Positions 7,902 through 16,645 of a stretch of 64,000 nucleotides of DNA are shown piece by piece (the first letter of the stretch is position 1; every line of letters begins with the position of its first letter). The stretch comes from Hoeflea sp. 108 (lineage in GTDB: Bacteria; Pseudomonadota; Alphaproteobacteria; Rhizobiales; Rhizobiaceae). The position numbers were made by a program, and so were the translations under genes. The stretch lies in the NCBI RefSeq assembly GCF_000372965.1, contig NZ_KB890025.1, positions 62,001 to 126,000 on the forward strand, read 5' to 3'. Under the pieces are notes generated by a model, which saw only the letters and a program-made list of their open reading frames with translations, did no database searches and had not been told where the DNA came from.

Positions 7902-8867
7902 CTACCATTCGACGTGCTGGCCGATGCCGAGCGCTGTAGCGTTGTTCACGGCGCATAATGCGGCCGCGGCATCCTCCACGGCGATGCCGAGCGATTTGAA
8001 CACGGTCAGGTCAGACGCCGAGGCTCGACCGGGCTGCATGCCTGCCAGCACTTCGCCGAGTTCGGCGCTGATATGATCGTCGCCGATTACGCCCCGCTCG
8101 AAAGGTTGGAGCAACTCGCCGCATTCGACTGCAGCTTGGCTGCGCGAATCCACGAAGAAGCGTGACACTGCCACGATGTCGTCGCCCAGTTCCCGCGCGC
8201 CGCGACTGCTCGATCCGACGGCGTTGATATGGCAACCGACCTTCAGCCAGCCAAGCTCGAGGATCGGCTCCTTCGAGCCGGTCAAGGTGCACACCACGTC
8301 GGCGTTGGCGACAGCCTCTCTGGCACTGTCGGCGATCTCGATGTCATTTGTGCGGGCAAGCTCGTCGGCCTTGGCGCGGGTGCGGCCCCACACAACGAAG
8401 CGTGCATCCGGCACGACCAGGCGCAGCGCGTCGATGTGGGTTTGTGCCTGCGTGCCGGTGCCGAGGATTGCGACTGTTTTGGCGTCGGCCCTTGCCAGTG
8501 CGGCTGTCGCGACCGCCGATGTGGCGGCGGTGCGTCGTGCGGTAATCTCGGTGGCGTCCAGCACGGCGCGCAATTGACCGGTTTCGCCATCGTTGAGCAG
8601 TACCGCACCCTGATGATTGTCGAGACCTCGCGCCGCATTGTCACGGGCGACGAGCACGTCCTTGAGGCACCACATCTTCTGCCCGCCAGAGTTTGCGAAG
8701 ACAGGCATGAGGCCCATCAGAACCTCACCCGGGCCGGCGTTCAGCTGGTGGCGCGGGAACAGGCGATATTCGCCTTTGGCGAAGTCGCTTAGGGCTGCAC
8801 GCATGGCGACGATGCAGTCTGCCATCGGCAGGGCCTCGGCCACGGCTTGCTGGTTGAGGATCAGCAT
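7902..8867 (-). CDS. Ornithine cyclodeaminase / mu-crystallin family protein
   Basis: A 321-residue member of the OCD/mu-crystallin family, NAD(P)-dependent enzymes that deaminate or reduce imino/amino acids (ornithine cyclodeaminase, alanine dehydrogenase, delta1-pyrroline-2-carboxylate reductase). The dinucleotide motif is AILGTGTQAQTHIDAL, and the family end motif GVIGDDHISAELGEVLAG is visible. ATG 8867 begins MLILNQQAV, the usual family start; longer in-frame starts would add unrelated residues. It lies between the FAD oxidase and the GntR regulator on the same strand. A reductase for cyclic imines would fit an operon that also makes an FAD amine oxidase and a Rid deaminase, but the substrate is unknown. 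Confidence 0.85.
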   Translation of the reverse strand: MLILNQQAVAEALPMADCIVAMRAALSDFAKGEYRLFPRHQLNAGPGEVLMGLMPVFANSGGQKMWCLKDVLVARDNAARGLDNHQGAVLLNDGETGQLRAVLDATEITARRTAATSAVATAALARADAKTVAILGTGTQAQTHIDALRLVVPDARFVVWGRTRAKADELARTNDIEIADSAREAVANADVVCTLTGSKEPILELGWLKVGCHINAVGSSSRGARELGDDIVAVSRFFVDSRSQAAVECGELLQPFERGVIGDDHISAELGEVLAGMQPGRASASDLTVFKSLGIAVEDAAAALCAVNNATALGIGQHVEW

Positions 8868-8959
8868 GGATCTACGAACTCCCTGAGCGAGAACAGTCGG
8901 CTTGCCGCCGCGATGCGCCGATTCGAGCGCCTGGTGCGTCCGGTCGCAGGCGCGGCGTC

Positions 8960-10270
8960 CTAAAGTCCTTCCCGCCGGTCCTGCCACTTGGCTTGCGCAA
9001 TGGCAACCGCGGGCGCTGCCGCGGCAAGGCTGCGGAATGGCAGACCGCGCGGTGAGGCTTGAGGGATGGGCAGGTCGGCAAGCCGCGTGCCCGACACGGC
9101 ATCCGCCAGCACTTCGCCCAGCATTGCCGTCAAAGCGATGCCGCGGCCGTTGCAGCCGATGCCGCCGATGAAACCGGGAGCGAATTCGTAGATGTGGGGC
9201 AGGAAGTCCGTGGTCATGGCCGCTGTACCGCGCCAGATGCTGTCGACGGCAGGTACGTGCTTGAGGCCAAGCTCTGCCTGCAAGCGTTGCGCGATCATCC
9301 GGGCCATGCGTGGTGCAGCACCCATCGGCAGCATGGACATGCCGCCGCTGATCAGGCGATTGTCGCGGTCTAGCCGGAAGGTAAACAGATTGGCGCGGGT
9401 ATCGGCGACAGGGTTGCGTCCGGGCGAGATGCGCCGAACCGTCACCTCATCCAGCGGTTCGGTGGCGATCTGGTAGACTTTCAGTGGCACGACGATGCGG
9501 CCGAGGCGGCGTGCGACACCCGTCTCCGCCGCATTGCTGCACAAGAGCACGGCGCGTGCACTTATCCGGTGCTCGCCGCTCGCAAGTTGCCAGCCATTGC
9601 CGGACCGCGTAACAGCGTCGACTTCAGCATGTTCATGCAGCACGGCACCTGCCGCGATGGCCGCGTCCGCTAGTCCATAGGCATAGTTGAGCGGGTGCAC
9701 CGTGCCGCCGCTCCGGTCGATCAATGCTCCGTAGGAATGGCGCATGCCGGCGCGCCGGCGCGCTTCGGTGGCGTCGAGCATGCTTACCGGCCTGCCCAGG
9801 TCCTGCCACGCTCTGGCGCGGCGCTCGAGCATCGGCAACATCTTCTCCGAGTGCGCGACGTGCATCCAGCCGACCTGCTCGGCGTCGCAATCGATGGCGT
9901 TTTCGCGCGCCGTGGCAAAGACGCGATCTGCGCCGACGGCGATCATGTCCAGCAGTCTTGCGCCACGTTCTCTGCCGAGCTTGGCCACAACGGCAGCAGG
10001 ATCGGCCTTGGCGAAATTTGGGACCACGAAGCCGGCATTGAGCCCGCTGGCCCCACTGCCGATCACATCGGCCTCAAGCACGGCGACGCGCGCGCCGCGC
10101 CTGGCCAGGTGCAGAGCAGCCGTCAGTCCGGTGAAGCCGGCGCCGATGATGGCGATGTCGGCTGTCGTCGTCGCGGTAAGAGGGCGGCCGATCGGGTTCG
10201 TATTGGCGGTCTTCCACCAGACTGTTCGTTCATGCTGGGAAGAGGCATATGCCGGTGTGGTGGACTTCAT
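8960..10270 (-). CDS. FAD-dependent amine/amino-acid oxidoreductase (DAO family, PuuB-like)
   Basis: A 436-residue flavoprotein of the D-amino-acid oxidase fold. The FAD-binding motif ADIAIIGAGFTGLTAALHLARRGARVAVLEA begins near residue 37. The N-terminal tag ERTVWWKTAN resembles gamma-glutamylputrescine oxidase (PuuB) and related amine oxidases. A late motif GIGCNGRGIALTAMLGEVLADA closes the FAD site. There is no signal peptide, so it is cytosolic. Its start overlaps the end of the molybdoenzyme gene by 4 bp. It probably oxidises a primary or secondary amine or an amino acid to an imine, which the RidA-like protein could hydrolyse. Confidence 0.87.
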   Translation of the reverse strand: MKSTTPAYASSQHERTVWWKTANTNPIGRPLTATTTADIAIIGAGFTGLTAALHLARRGARVAVLEADVIGSGASGLNAGFVVPNFAKADPAAVVAKLGRERGARLLDMIAVGADRVFATARENAIDCDAEQVGWMHVAHSEKMLPMLERRARAWQDLGRPVSMLDATEARRRAGMRHSYGALIDRSGGTVHPLNYAYGLADAAIAAGAVLHEHAEVDAVTRSGNGWQLASGEHRISARAVLLCSNAAETGVARRLGRIVVPLKVYQIATEPLDEVTVRRISPGRNPVADTRANLFTFRLDRDNRLISGGMSMLPMGAAPRMARMIAQRLQAELGLKHVPAVDSIWRGTAAMTTDFLPHIYEFAPGFIGGIGCNGRGIALTAMLGEVLADAVSGTRLADLPIPQASPRGLPFRSLAAAAPAVAIAQAKWQDRREGL

Positions 10271-12564
10271 GGCTTGACGAACTCAGGCAGGCAAAATGCG
10301 GTAACGACAGGGGGGATGCCGGTGAAGGCTGTGATTTCGATCAGGCAGGTCTGTGCGCTGCAACCCTGCGACAAACCCGATGCCGGCACGTCAAGCGTCA
10401 GCACATTGGGGTTGCCGTGCTTGTCGAGCCCGGTTTTTGGATCGGGATCGAACCACGCGCCGGTGTTGAGCCGTGCAACGCCGGGCATGATGTCGTCGCT
10501 GATCGCCACTGCCGCCAGGCAACGGCCGCGGTCGTTGAACAGTTCGACGACCTGGTTTTCGTTCAGGCCCCGCCGTGCCGCATCGGAGGCGTTCATATAG
10601 ACGCGTTCGCGGCCGTCCGATTTGCCGCCCTGGCTGTAGGGGCTGGCGTCGAGCTGGCTGTGCAGCCGGCGTGCCGGCTGATCCGTCAGAAGATGCAATG
10701 GAAATGTGCCGGCAAGGTCGGCACCGAGCCATTCCTGCGGCTCGAGCCAGACGGCATGGCCCGGACAGTCGTCGAGGCCGAAGCTGGCAATGCGTTCTGA
10801 AAAGATCTCGATCTTGCCGGACGGGGTACCGAGCGGCTTTTTTTCGGGATCGGCGACGAAGTCGCCCAGCATGTTGACGGGTTTGTCCAGCGGCGTCAGG
10901 TCGATAAGCCCGTCTTGCCAGAATGTATCGAAGTCAGGCAGGTCGAGACCGCGCTGGCGGTTGATGTCCCGACATTCCTCGTAGAGACGCGGCAGCCAGC
11001 CATCCGCGTCCAGGCCTTCGCTGAAGATGTAGCCGCAACCCAGCCGCTCGGCGAGTTCGGCAAAGATCGCATAATCGTCGCGTGCCTCGCCTGCAGGCGG
11101 GACGGCCTGTTTCATGGCAACGAAGTATGCCTCCAGTGTCGATGAGCCGATGTCGTTGCGCTCGAGCGAGATCGTTGCAGGCAGCACGATGTCGGCGCGC
11201 TTGGCCGTCGGCGTCCAATATTGTTCATTGACGATGACGGTGGCCGGCTTCTGCCAGGCTGTCAGGAAGCGATTAAGGTCCTGATGGTGATGGAACGGAT
11301 TGCCGCCGGCCCAATAGATGAGCCGGATGTCGGGATAGTTCCGGGTCTTGCCATTGTAGGTAAACGGAGCGCCGGGGTTGAGCAGCATGTCGGAGATGCG
11401 GGCGACCGGAATGAAGTCCGGCACGCCTGGCTTGAGCTGCGAGAAGGTCGGGCCCTTGACCTTGGCATGCGCAGATCCGACCAGATTGGCTGCACCGTAA
11501 CCCACGCCGAAACCACCGCCGGGCGTGCCTATCTGGCCAAGCATCGCCGCCAGTGTCACCACCATCCAGAATGGCTGTTCGCCATGGCTGGCGCGTTGCA
11601 TCGACCATGACACGTTGAGCATGGTGCGCGATGACGCCATGCTGCGTGCAAGGTCGACGATCGTCGTGGCGGGCACGCCGCTGATCGCTTCCGCCCAGCG
11701 GGGCGTCTTGGCGATGCCGTCGGCCTCGCCGGTGAGATAGGGCGCAAACTTGTCGAAGCCGGTGCAGCAGCGCTCGAGGAAGGCCTGGTCGTGCATGCCT
11801 TCTGTGTAGACAACCCAGGCGAGCGCAAGCATCACCGCCGTGTCGGTGTTGGGCCGGCAGGGTATCCAGCTGGTGACGTCGGCATTGGCGCCGATGTTGT
11901 CACGCACAGGGCCGATATTGACGAAGCGGACGCCCGCCTTGCGCATGGCCGCCAGGCCGGAAGGCACGCCATGCAGGTTCACTCCGCCGGCGTTGATCTG
12001 TGAATTCTTGACCGGCACGCCGCCAAAGGTGACGAACAGTTCGCAATGCTCGGCCAGCAAATCCCATGACGAGTGACTCGCCATCAGCTCATCCATGCTG
12101 GCGACGATGTGCGGCAGAATGACGTTGGCCGCACCCAGGCTGTAGGAGTCGACATGCCGGACATAGCCGCCGGCGGCATTGAGGAAGCGATGGACCTGGC
12201 TCTGGGCATGGTGGAAGCGGCCGGCGCTCGACCAGCCATAGGAGCCGCCGAAGATCGCCGAATTGCCGAAGGTGGTACGCACCCGGTCGATCTCGGCTGC
12301 GACCAGCTCAAGGGCCAGTTCCCAGTCGACCTCGACGAATGGATCGAGCCCGCGACGCTGCGGTGCAGAGCCCGGGCCGTTGTCGAGCCAGCTTTTGCGG
12401 ATCGAAGGACGCCGGACCCGAAGCCTGTTGAGCTCCGGGGCCAGCTGGTAGAGGCCAATCGGGCTGGGATCCCGATCGCGCCCGAACGCCTTGAGGGAGG
12501 GCATTTCGTTTCCTCGGGGTTCGACCTCATAGGTGCCCCAGTGGGAAAGCGTGTAGTTGGTCAT
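10267..12564 (-). CDS. Molybdopterin oxidoreductase, BisC/TorZ/DMSO-reductase type, cytoplasmic
   Basis: A 765-residue molybdenum enzyme that aligns throughout with biotin sulfoxide reductase BisC and TMAO reductase TorZ. The Mo-ligand serine lies in GGSYGWSSAGRFH near residue 105, as in DMSO/TMAO/biotin sulfoxide reductases. There is no N-terminal Cys cluster for an Fe-S centre and no twin-arginine leader, so it is predicted to be cytosolic like BisC. Further conserved blocks are GMQRASHGEQPFWM-like (reads SMQRASHGEQPFWM), GQIGTPGGGFG and AGGNPFHHHQDLNR. It sits in an amino-acid uptake and oxidation operon, so its sulfoxide or N-oxide substrate may be an imported amino acid rather than biotin. 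It follows the binding-protein gene after 29 bp. Confidence 0.9.
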   Translation of the reverse strand: MTNYTLSHWGTYEVEPRGNEMPSLKAFGRDRDPSPIGLYQLAPELNRLRVRRPSIRKSWLDNGPGSAPQRRGLDPFVEVDWELALELVAAEIDRVRTTFGNSAIFGGSYGWSSAGRFHHAQSQVHRFLNAAGGYVRHVDSYSLGAANVILPHIVASMDELMASHSSWDLLAEHCELFVTFGGVPVKNSQINAGGVNLHGVPSGLAAMRKAGVRFVNIGPVRDNIGANADVTSWIPCRPNTDTAVMLALAWVVYTEGMHDQAFLERCCTGFDKFAPYLTGEADGIAKTPRWAEAISGVPATTIVDLARSMASSRTMLNVSWSMQRASHGEQPFWMVVTLAAMLGQIGTPGGGFGVGYGAANLVGSAHAKVKGPTFSQLKPGVPDFIPVARISDMLLNPGAPFTYNGKTRNYPDIRLIYWAGGNPFHHHQDLNRFLTAWQKPATVIVNEQYWTPTAKRADIVLPATISLERNDIGSSTLEAYFVAMKQAVPPAGEARDDYAIFAELAERLGCGYIFSEGLDADGWLPRLYEECRDINRQRGLDLPDFDTFWQDGLIDLTPLDKPVNMLGDFVADPEKKPLGTPSGKIEIFSERIASFGLDDCPGHAVWLEPQEWLGADLAGTFPLHLLTDQPARRLHSQLDASPYSQGGKSDGRERVYMNASDAARRGLNENQVVELFNDRGRCLAAVAISDDIMPGVARLNTGAWFDPDPKTGLDKHGNPNVLTLDVPASGLSQGCSAQTCLIEITAFTGIPPVVTAFCLPEFVKP

Positions 12565-12593
12565 GCCCTGTGGTCCGTTGCCCGCCCGAGGTC

Positions 12594-13865
12594 TTAGCTC
12601 TCGATTTCGGCGAAGAGCTTCTTCATATCCTCGTTCGAGTAGGTCTTGTCGATGATCAGTTCCTCGCCCTGGATGTGCCAGGACAGGGCTGGGCCGCTGA
12701 TGTCGCCATAGGCATCGAACTCGATCGTGCCGAGCGAGCCGACGAACTTGATCGGCTTGCCTGCCTTGATCAACTCCAGCGCTTTCTTGAACTCGGCCGG
12801 ACCCGTGCCGATCACTTCGCCATCCGCGGCCTGCGTTTTGCGGACCGCATCGCGGATAGACGAACCGGACAGGTCCGGTGCGATGTTCATGGCAAGGCCG
12901 AGGATCATGACGGCGTCGTATTCGCTATAAATGCCGGGGCCGTCGGAGCTGATCCCGTATGCGGCGTTGAACGCCTGCTTGAAGGCCTCGATCTCGGGGC
13001 CGGCCACTGATGCATTGTCGGTGCCGAAGGCCTTGGTCAGATATTTGGCGCCAACCGCCTTCACGAAGTCGGGGCTGCGCAGCGCGTTGTTGAGAATCAG
13101 GTCCTGGGTGCCGCCAAGCGAGATCCATTCGCGGGCGATCGTGGCGCCGTCCTGCGGGAAGGCGACGAGGAACATCGCATCCGGCTTTTCGGCGAGAGCT
13201 GCCGAAACCTCGGCGCGATAGGAAGCCTGGTTCTCGTTGAAGGCGACCGCCTTCACCACTTCGCCCCCGAGTTTTTCTGTCGCCTTGGAGAAATCCTTCA
13301 CCAGGCTCGCGCCGTAGTCGTTGTTGACGTAGATGACCGCGATGCGCTTGAAGCCGCGCTCGGCGGCGATCTTGGCCGGCGGATAAGCAAGGTTCTTGAC
13401 CGTCGGCTGGGTGCGGAAGAAGAACCCGCCGGTCTTGCCTTCCTGGGCGAGCGTGGTCAGCGTCGGCGCCGAAGCGCAGCAGGCGATCTGGGGGATTTGC
13501 GAAGGAGCTGCAACCGAAGTCAGGATCGGGATGGTGACGCCGCTGCCGATGCTGGCGGTCAAGGCCTTGACGCCCTCGACATCAACCAGAAACTTGGCCG
13601 CGTCGACGCCGACATTGGGCTGGCCCTGGTCGTCGCGCAGCACGAACTCTACCTGGCAACCCTTGATGCCGCCGCCCTCGTTGATGTTGGCGATGGCGAG
13701 CTGCGCGCTTTTGGCGATGTTCTTGCCCACCGCGCCCATCGAGCCGGTCAGCGACAGCACGCCGCCGATCTTGACCGGGCAGGCTGCATCTTCGGCCTTG
13801 GCCGAGGTGGAGAATGCGGTTGCCGCGAGCAGGCTGGCCAGCAGGAGGCCCTTTGTCTTGTTCAT
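12594..13865 (-). CDS. Amino-acid ABC transporter substrate-binding protein (LivJ/K type)
   Basis: A 423-residue periplasmic protein with a Sec signal peptide (MNKTKGLLLASLLAATAFST, cleavage near AKAED). The mature protein starts CPVKIGGVLSLTGSMGAVGK, the typical LivK opening, and carries KIAAERGFKRIAVIYVNNDYG. ATG 13865 is chosen because AAGGGGAAG precedes it and the signal peptide begins there; an upstream in-frame ATG at 13937 would hide the signal. It is first in the minus-strand operon with the molybdoenzyme and flavoenzyme. It is the only Liv-type binding protein in the window, and it shares an upstream palindrome with the LivGFHM operon, so it probably serves that transporter. Confidence 0.92.
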   Translation of the reverse strand: MNKTKGLLLASLLAATAFSTSAKAEDAACPVKIGGVLSLTGSMGAVGKNIAKSAQLAIANINEGGGIKGCQVEFVLRDDQGQPNVGVDAAKFLVDVEGVKALTASIGSGVTIPILTSVAAPSQIPQIACCASAPTLTTLAQEGKTGGFFFRTQPTVKNLAYPPAKIAAERGFKRIAVIYVNNDYGASLVKDFSKATEKLGGEVVKAVAFNENQASYRAEVSAALAEKPDAMFLVAFPQDGATIAREWISLGGTQDLILNNALRSPDFVKAVGAKYLTKAFGTDNASVAGPEIEAFKQAFNAAYGISSDGPGIYSEYDAVMILGLAMNIAPDLSGSSIRDAVRKTQAADGEVIGTGPAEFKKALELIKAGKPIKFVGSLGTIEFDAYGDISGPALSWHIQGEELIIDKTYSNEDMKKLFAEIES

Positions 13866-13968
13866 CTCGAGTCTTCCCCTTGTTTGCATGATGGCATCCG
13901 CGTGCTTCGTCTCGGGCCTTTGTTGCCCGTTGGTCAAGCCGCCGCGGAGCGTTCCTCTTTCTCCATCA

Positions 13969-13978
13969 TTTGATCATA
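13969..13978. promoter_or_regulatory. Near-palindromic operator TTTGATCATA (predicted GntR site)
   Basis: It matches the TTTGATCAAA palindrome found at 1953-1962 and 7813-7822 at nine of ten positions. It lies about 104 bp upstream of the binding-protein start and overlaps a TATGAT hexamer on the minus strand. A repressor here would block the minus-strand operon. Confidence 0.5.
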
Positions 13979-14335
13979 AGCGCACAAAAAACTACGCTTG
14001 TAAAGCAACCTCGGAAATGCGCTCGAAGATCCCGGCTGGAGAGGGATTTTTATGATAAAATGTAGCGATAACAACATGTTGATTGCAATGTCGCACTGCG
14101 CGATGCCATGCTTTCGACCCATCTCCGGCACTGGTTCTGGCCCGAAATTGCCATTGAACGGATCACATTTTTTGCAAGTTTCGCGCCTTAACGAGCTGTC
14201 GGACCCGCGTCCGACCGTTCGGCTCAGGATACCGACTTGCCCTCAGGCGGCCACCTGTAAGGACGGCCGGTTCGCACGGATGATCGAACCGGGATGTACG
14301 GTAGCGATGACCAATGGTGGGTTGACGATTGTTGT

Positions 14336-14376
14336 CACGGCTGGCAGCCGTGGGCCATTTCGATCCACGCGGATCG
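14336..14376 (-). terminator. Tandem hairpins after bioZ
   Basis: Two stem-loops lie 27-67 bp beyond the bioZ stop: CGATCC-ACGC-GGATCG (14361-14376) and CACGGCT-GGC-AGCCGTG (14336-14352). They are placed to end the biotin operon transcript. Neither has a T tract, so this is a positional inference. Confidence 0.4.
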
Positions 14377-14402
14377 CCAATCGTTCGAAAGGCTCTTTCC
14401 CC

Positions 14403-15386
14403 TTAGAGGCCGAGGACCAGCGCTCCGCCGGTCAACCCCGCGCCGGCGGCCGCGAGCAGCAGCTTTTCGCCTGACAGGAATGGTCGGATGCAATGTGTCA
14501 ATGAAAGCGACAGCGGGATCGTCGCGGCAGACGAATTGCCGTAGTCGGCGATGGTCTTGACGATCCTGTCGTCGGCGATGCCGAGCGATTTGCCGACGGC
14601 GTTGAAGATGCGCGCGTTGGCCTGGTGCGGTACGAAGCGGCTGACATCGCTGGCGGCGAGGCCTGCAGCAGCGAGCGCGTCCGCCGAGCAGCGGCCCATC
14701 ATCTCCACCGCCTTGACGAAGACCTCGCGGCCGTTGGCAATGGTCATGCGCGTGTCGGCAATGTCGAGCTCGTCGGCGAAAGGCCGGCTGCTGCCGCCGG
14801 CCGGGATCTGGATCAGGCCGTAGCCGCTGCCGTCGGCGGCGACCGAGGCGCCGAGGATGCCATGCCCGGCTTCCGCAGAAGGCGCCAGGACGACAGCACC
14901 GGCGGCATCGGCGAACAGCACGGCACTTGCGCGCTCGGCCGGGTTGATGCGGCGGCTCAACATGTTGGCGGCGATGACTATGGCCGGTTTGTTGTGCAGC
15001 CGCACGAAGCCGTCGGCAAAGGTAAGTGCATAGATGAAGCCGGCGCAGGCGCCGGCGAGGTCGACGCCGCCGGCATTGGCGAGCCCGAGCCCGTGGGCTA
15101 CCAGCGGGGCGCTCGGCGGCAACAGATGATCTGGCGTCGAGGTGGCAAGCAGCAGCAGGCCAATGTCGCCGCGCGCGATTCCGGTCTGTTTCAGCGCCAT
15201 TTCGCCGGCCTTGGCGGCCAGTCCCGACAGCGTGTCCCCGGGTTCTGCCCAAAAGCGTGAGCGGATGCCGGTGCGGGTTTCGATCCAGCCGGCGTCGAGG
15301 CCAAGGCTCGCCTCGATCTCGGCGTTGTCGACCTTGCGGGCCGGAACGTGGTGGCCGAAGCCAGCGATGCGCGCGGTGCGGCTCAT
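14403..15386 (-). CDS. bioZ: BioZ, 3-oxoacyl-ACP synthase III-like, pimeloyl-ACP precursor synthesis
   Basis: A 327-residue FabH-fold ketosynthase. The active-site cysteine lies in DLAGACAGFIYAL, the catalytic histidine in FVPHQANARIF and the asparagine in YGNSSAATIPLSL. It closes a biotin operon, where FabH itself would be out of place. In alphaproteobacteria, BioZ condenses glutaryl-CoA from lysine breakdown with malonyl-ACP, giving a C7 chain that becomes pimeloyl-ACP; it replaces BioC and BioH. ATG 15386 overlaps bioA by 4 bp and gives the normal FabH N terminus (SRTARIAGFGHHVP). An early in-frame start at 15458 would run into bioA. Confidence 0.9.
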   Translation of the reverse strand: MSRTARIAGFGHHVPARKVDNAEIEASLGLDAGWIETRTGIRSRFWAEPGDTLSGLAAKAGEMALKQTGIARGDIGLLLLATSTPDHLLPPSAPLVAHGLGLANAGGVDLAGACAGFIYALTFADGFVRLHNKPAIVIAANMLSRRINPAERASAVLFADAAGAVVLAPSAEAGHGILGASVAADGSGYGLIQIPAGGSSRPFADELDIADTRMTIANGREVFVKAVEMMGRCSADALAAAGLAASDVSRFVPHQANARIFNAVGKSLGIADDRIVKTIADYGNSSAATIPLSLSLTHCIRPFLSGEKLLLAAAGAGLTGGALVLGL

Positions 15387-16645
15387 CCTGTAGCGGCCAG
15401 CTCGGCCGCCTCGTCGACTGTATCGTAGAGCCGGTCGAGTTCGGCAGAGGTCACACAATAGGGCGGCAGCACGTAGATGACGTTGCCAAGCGGCCGGACC
15501 AGAAGCCCGCGATCGAGGAAGAACGCGCGCAGCTTCGGCCCGACCTCGGCGAGGTAACCTGCCTTGCCGACATGCAGGTCGACGGCGGCGATGGTGCCGG
15601 TGCTGCGCAGGTTCTCGAAGCGCGCGTCACCGTTGAAGCGCGCGATCTTGTCCGCCTGCATCTTCGACAACGCGATGACCCGCTCGACCACCGGCTCGTC
15701 GCGCCAGATCGCAACATTGGCGAGCGCTGCGGCGCAGGCGATCGGGTTTGCGGTGTAGGAACTCGAATGGAAAAAGGTCTTGGAGCGGTCGGTGGAGAAA
15801 TGCGCGCGAAAGATCGCGTCGGTGGCCAGCGTCGCCGCCAGCGGCACAGAGCCGCCCGTCAGGCCCTTCGACGTGCACAAAATGTCGGGTGAAATGCCTG
15901 ATTGTTCGCAGGCGAACATGGTTCCGGTGCGGCCCCAGCCGGTCATCACCTCGTCGGCGATGAGCAACGTGCCCGACTTCTCAGCGATACGCTTGAGCTC
16001 GGTCAGCACCCGGGCTGGATACATCAGCATGCCGCCCGCTCCGAGCACCAAGGGCTCGACGATCAGTGCTGCCGCCTTGCCGTCGCGCGTCAGCGCCTCG
16101 AAACGGTCCAGCGTTTCCTGCTCATGGCCGGCGGCCGGGAAAGGAATGGTGTCGACCTCGAACAGCAGCGGGTCGTAGGCGGCGTTGAACACGCCGCGTT
16201 CGCCGACGCTCATCGTGCCGATCGTGTCGCCATGGTAGCTGTGCTCCATGACGACGATACGCGAGCGGGCGTCGCCATTGTTGCGGTGGAAGCCAAGCGC
16301 CATCTTCAGCGCCACCTCGACGCTGGTCGAGCCGCTGTCGGAGTAGAACACCCAGTCGAGCCCTGATGGAGCCATCTCGACCAGCGCGGTGGCCAGTTTT
16401 TCCGCCGGCTCGTGGGTCAGGCCGGCGAAGATGACTTGGTCGAGCGTTTCGGTGGCGTTGCGGATGGCGCTGACGATTTTTGGATGCCTGTGGCCGTGGG
16501 TGATGACCCACCAGGACGAGATCGCATCGAGGATGCGCTTGCCGTCTACAGTTTCGACATAGGCGCCCTCGGTGCGCGCAATCATGGGCGGCACAGGCTC
16601 GGTGGCATGCTGGGTGAAGGGGTGCCAGACAGCAGACCGGCTCAT
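15383..16645 (-). CDS. bioA: Adenosylmethionine-8-amino-7-oxononanoate aminotransferase
   Basis: A 420-residue class III aminotransferase that converts KAPA to DAPA with S-adenosylmethionine as amino donor. The opening WHPFTQ and the SSWWVITHGHRHP segment, whose Trp-Trp lies near the PLP site, are typical of BioA. YHGDTIGTMSVG, the PLP phosphate segment LIADEVMTGWGRTG and the PLP lysine in CTSKGLTGG follow. The start is placed at ATG 16645 by the 4-bp overlap with bioD. The frame stays open far upstream through bioD, but that part is out-of-frame shadow. Confidence 0.95.
   Translation of the reverse strand: MSRSAVWHPFTQHATEPVPPMIARTEGAYVETVDGKRILDAISSWWVITHGHRHPKIVSAIRNATETLDQVIFAGLTHEPAEKLATALVEMAPSGLDWVFYSDSGSTSVEVALKMALGFHRNNGDARSRIVVMEHSYHGDTIGTMSVGERGVFNAAYDPLLFEVDTIPFPAAGHEQETLDRFEALTRDGKAAALIVEPLVLGAGGMLMYPARVLTELKRIAEKSGTLLIADEVMTGWGRTGTMFACEQSGISPDILCTSKGLTGGSVPLAATLATDAIFRAHFSTDRSKTFFHSSSYTANPIACAAALANVAIWRDEPVVERVIALSKMQADKIARFNGDARFENLRSTGTIAAVDLHVGKAGYLAEVGPKLRAFFLDRGLLVRPLGNVIYVLPPYCVTSAELDRLYDTVDEAAELAATG

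Larger units (their letters stand above)
13866..14402. other. Intergenic region with promoter, operator and hairpins
   Basis: A 537-bp stretch without a convincing gene; the short frames on either strand show no family features. It holds the promoter of the binding-protein operon, the TTTGATCATA site (13969-13978) and several hairpins. GTCGGAC/GTCCGAC lies at 14198-14215 and CCGGTTCG/CGAACCGG at 14267-14292. CACGGCT/AGCCGTG at 14336-14352 and CGATCC/GGATCG at 14361-14376 are the ones nearest the end of the biotin operon. A TATGAT hexamer on the minus strand overlaps the operator and could be a -10 box. Confidence 0.55.

Noticed and set aside
13934..14131. A 65-residue minus-strand frame in front of the Liv-type binding protein
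   Set aside because: It covers the operator and promoter and shows no conserved features.
14052..14474. A possible 140-residue plus-strand gene beyond the biotin operon
   Set aside because: Low-complexity basic sequence, no ribosome site, and it overlaps the end of bioZ.
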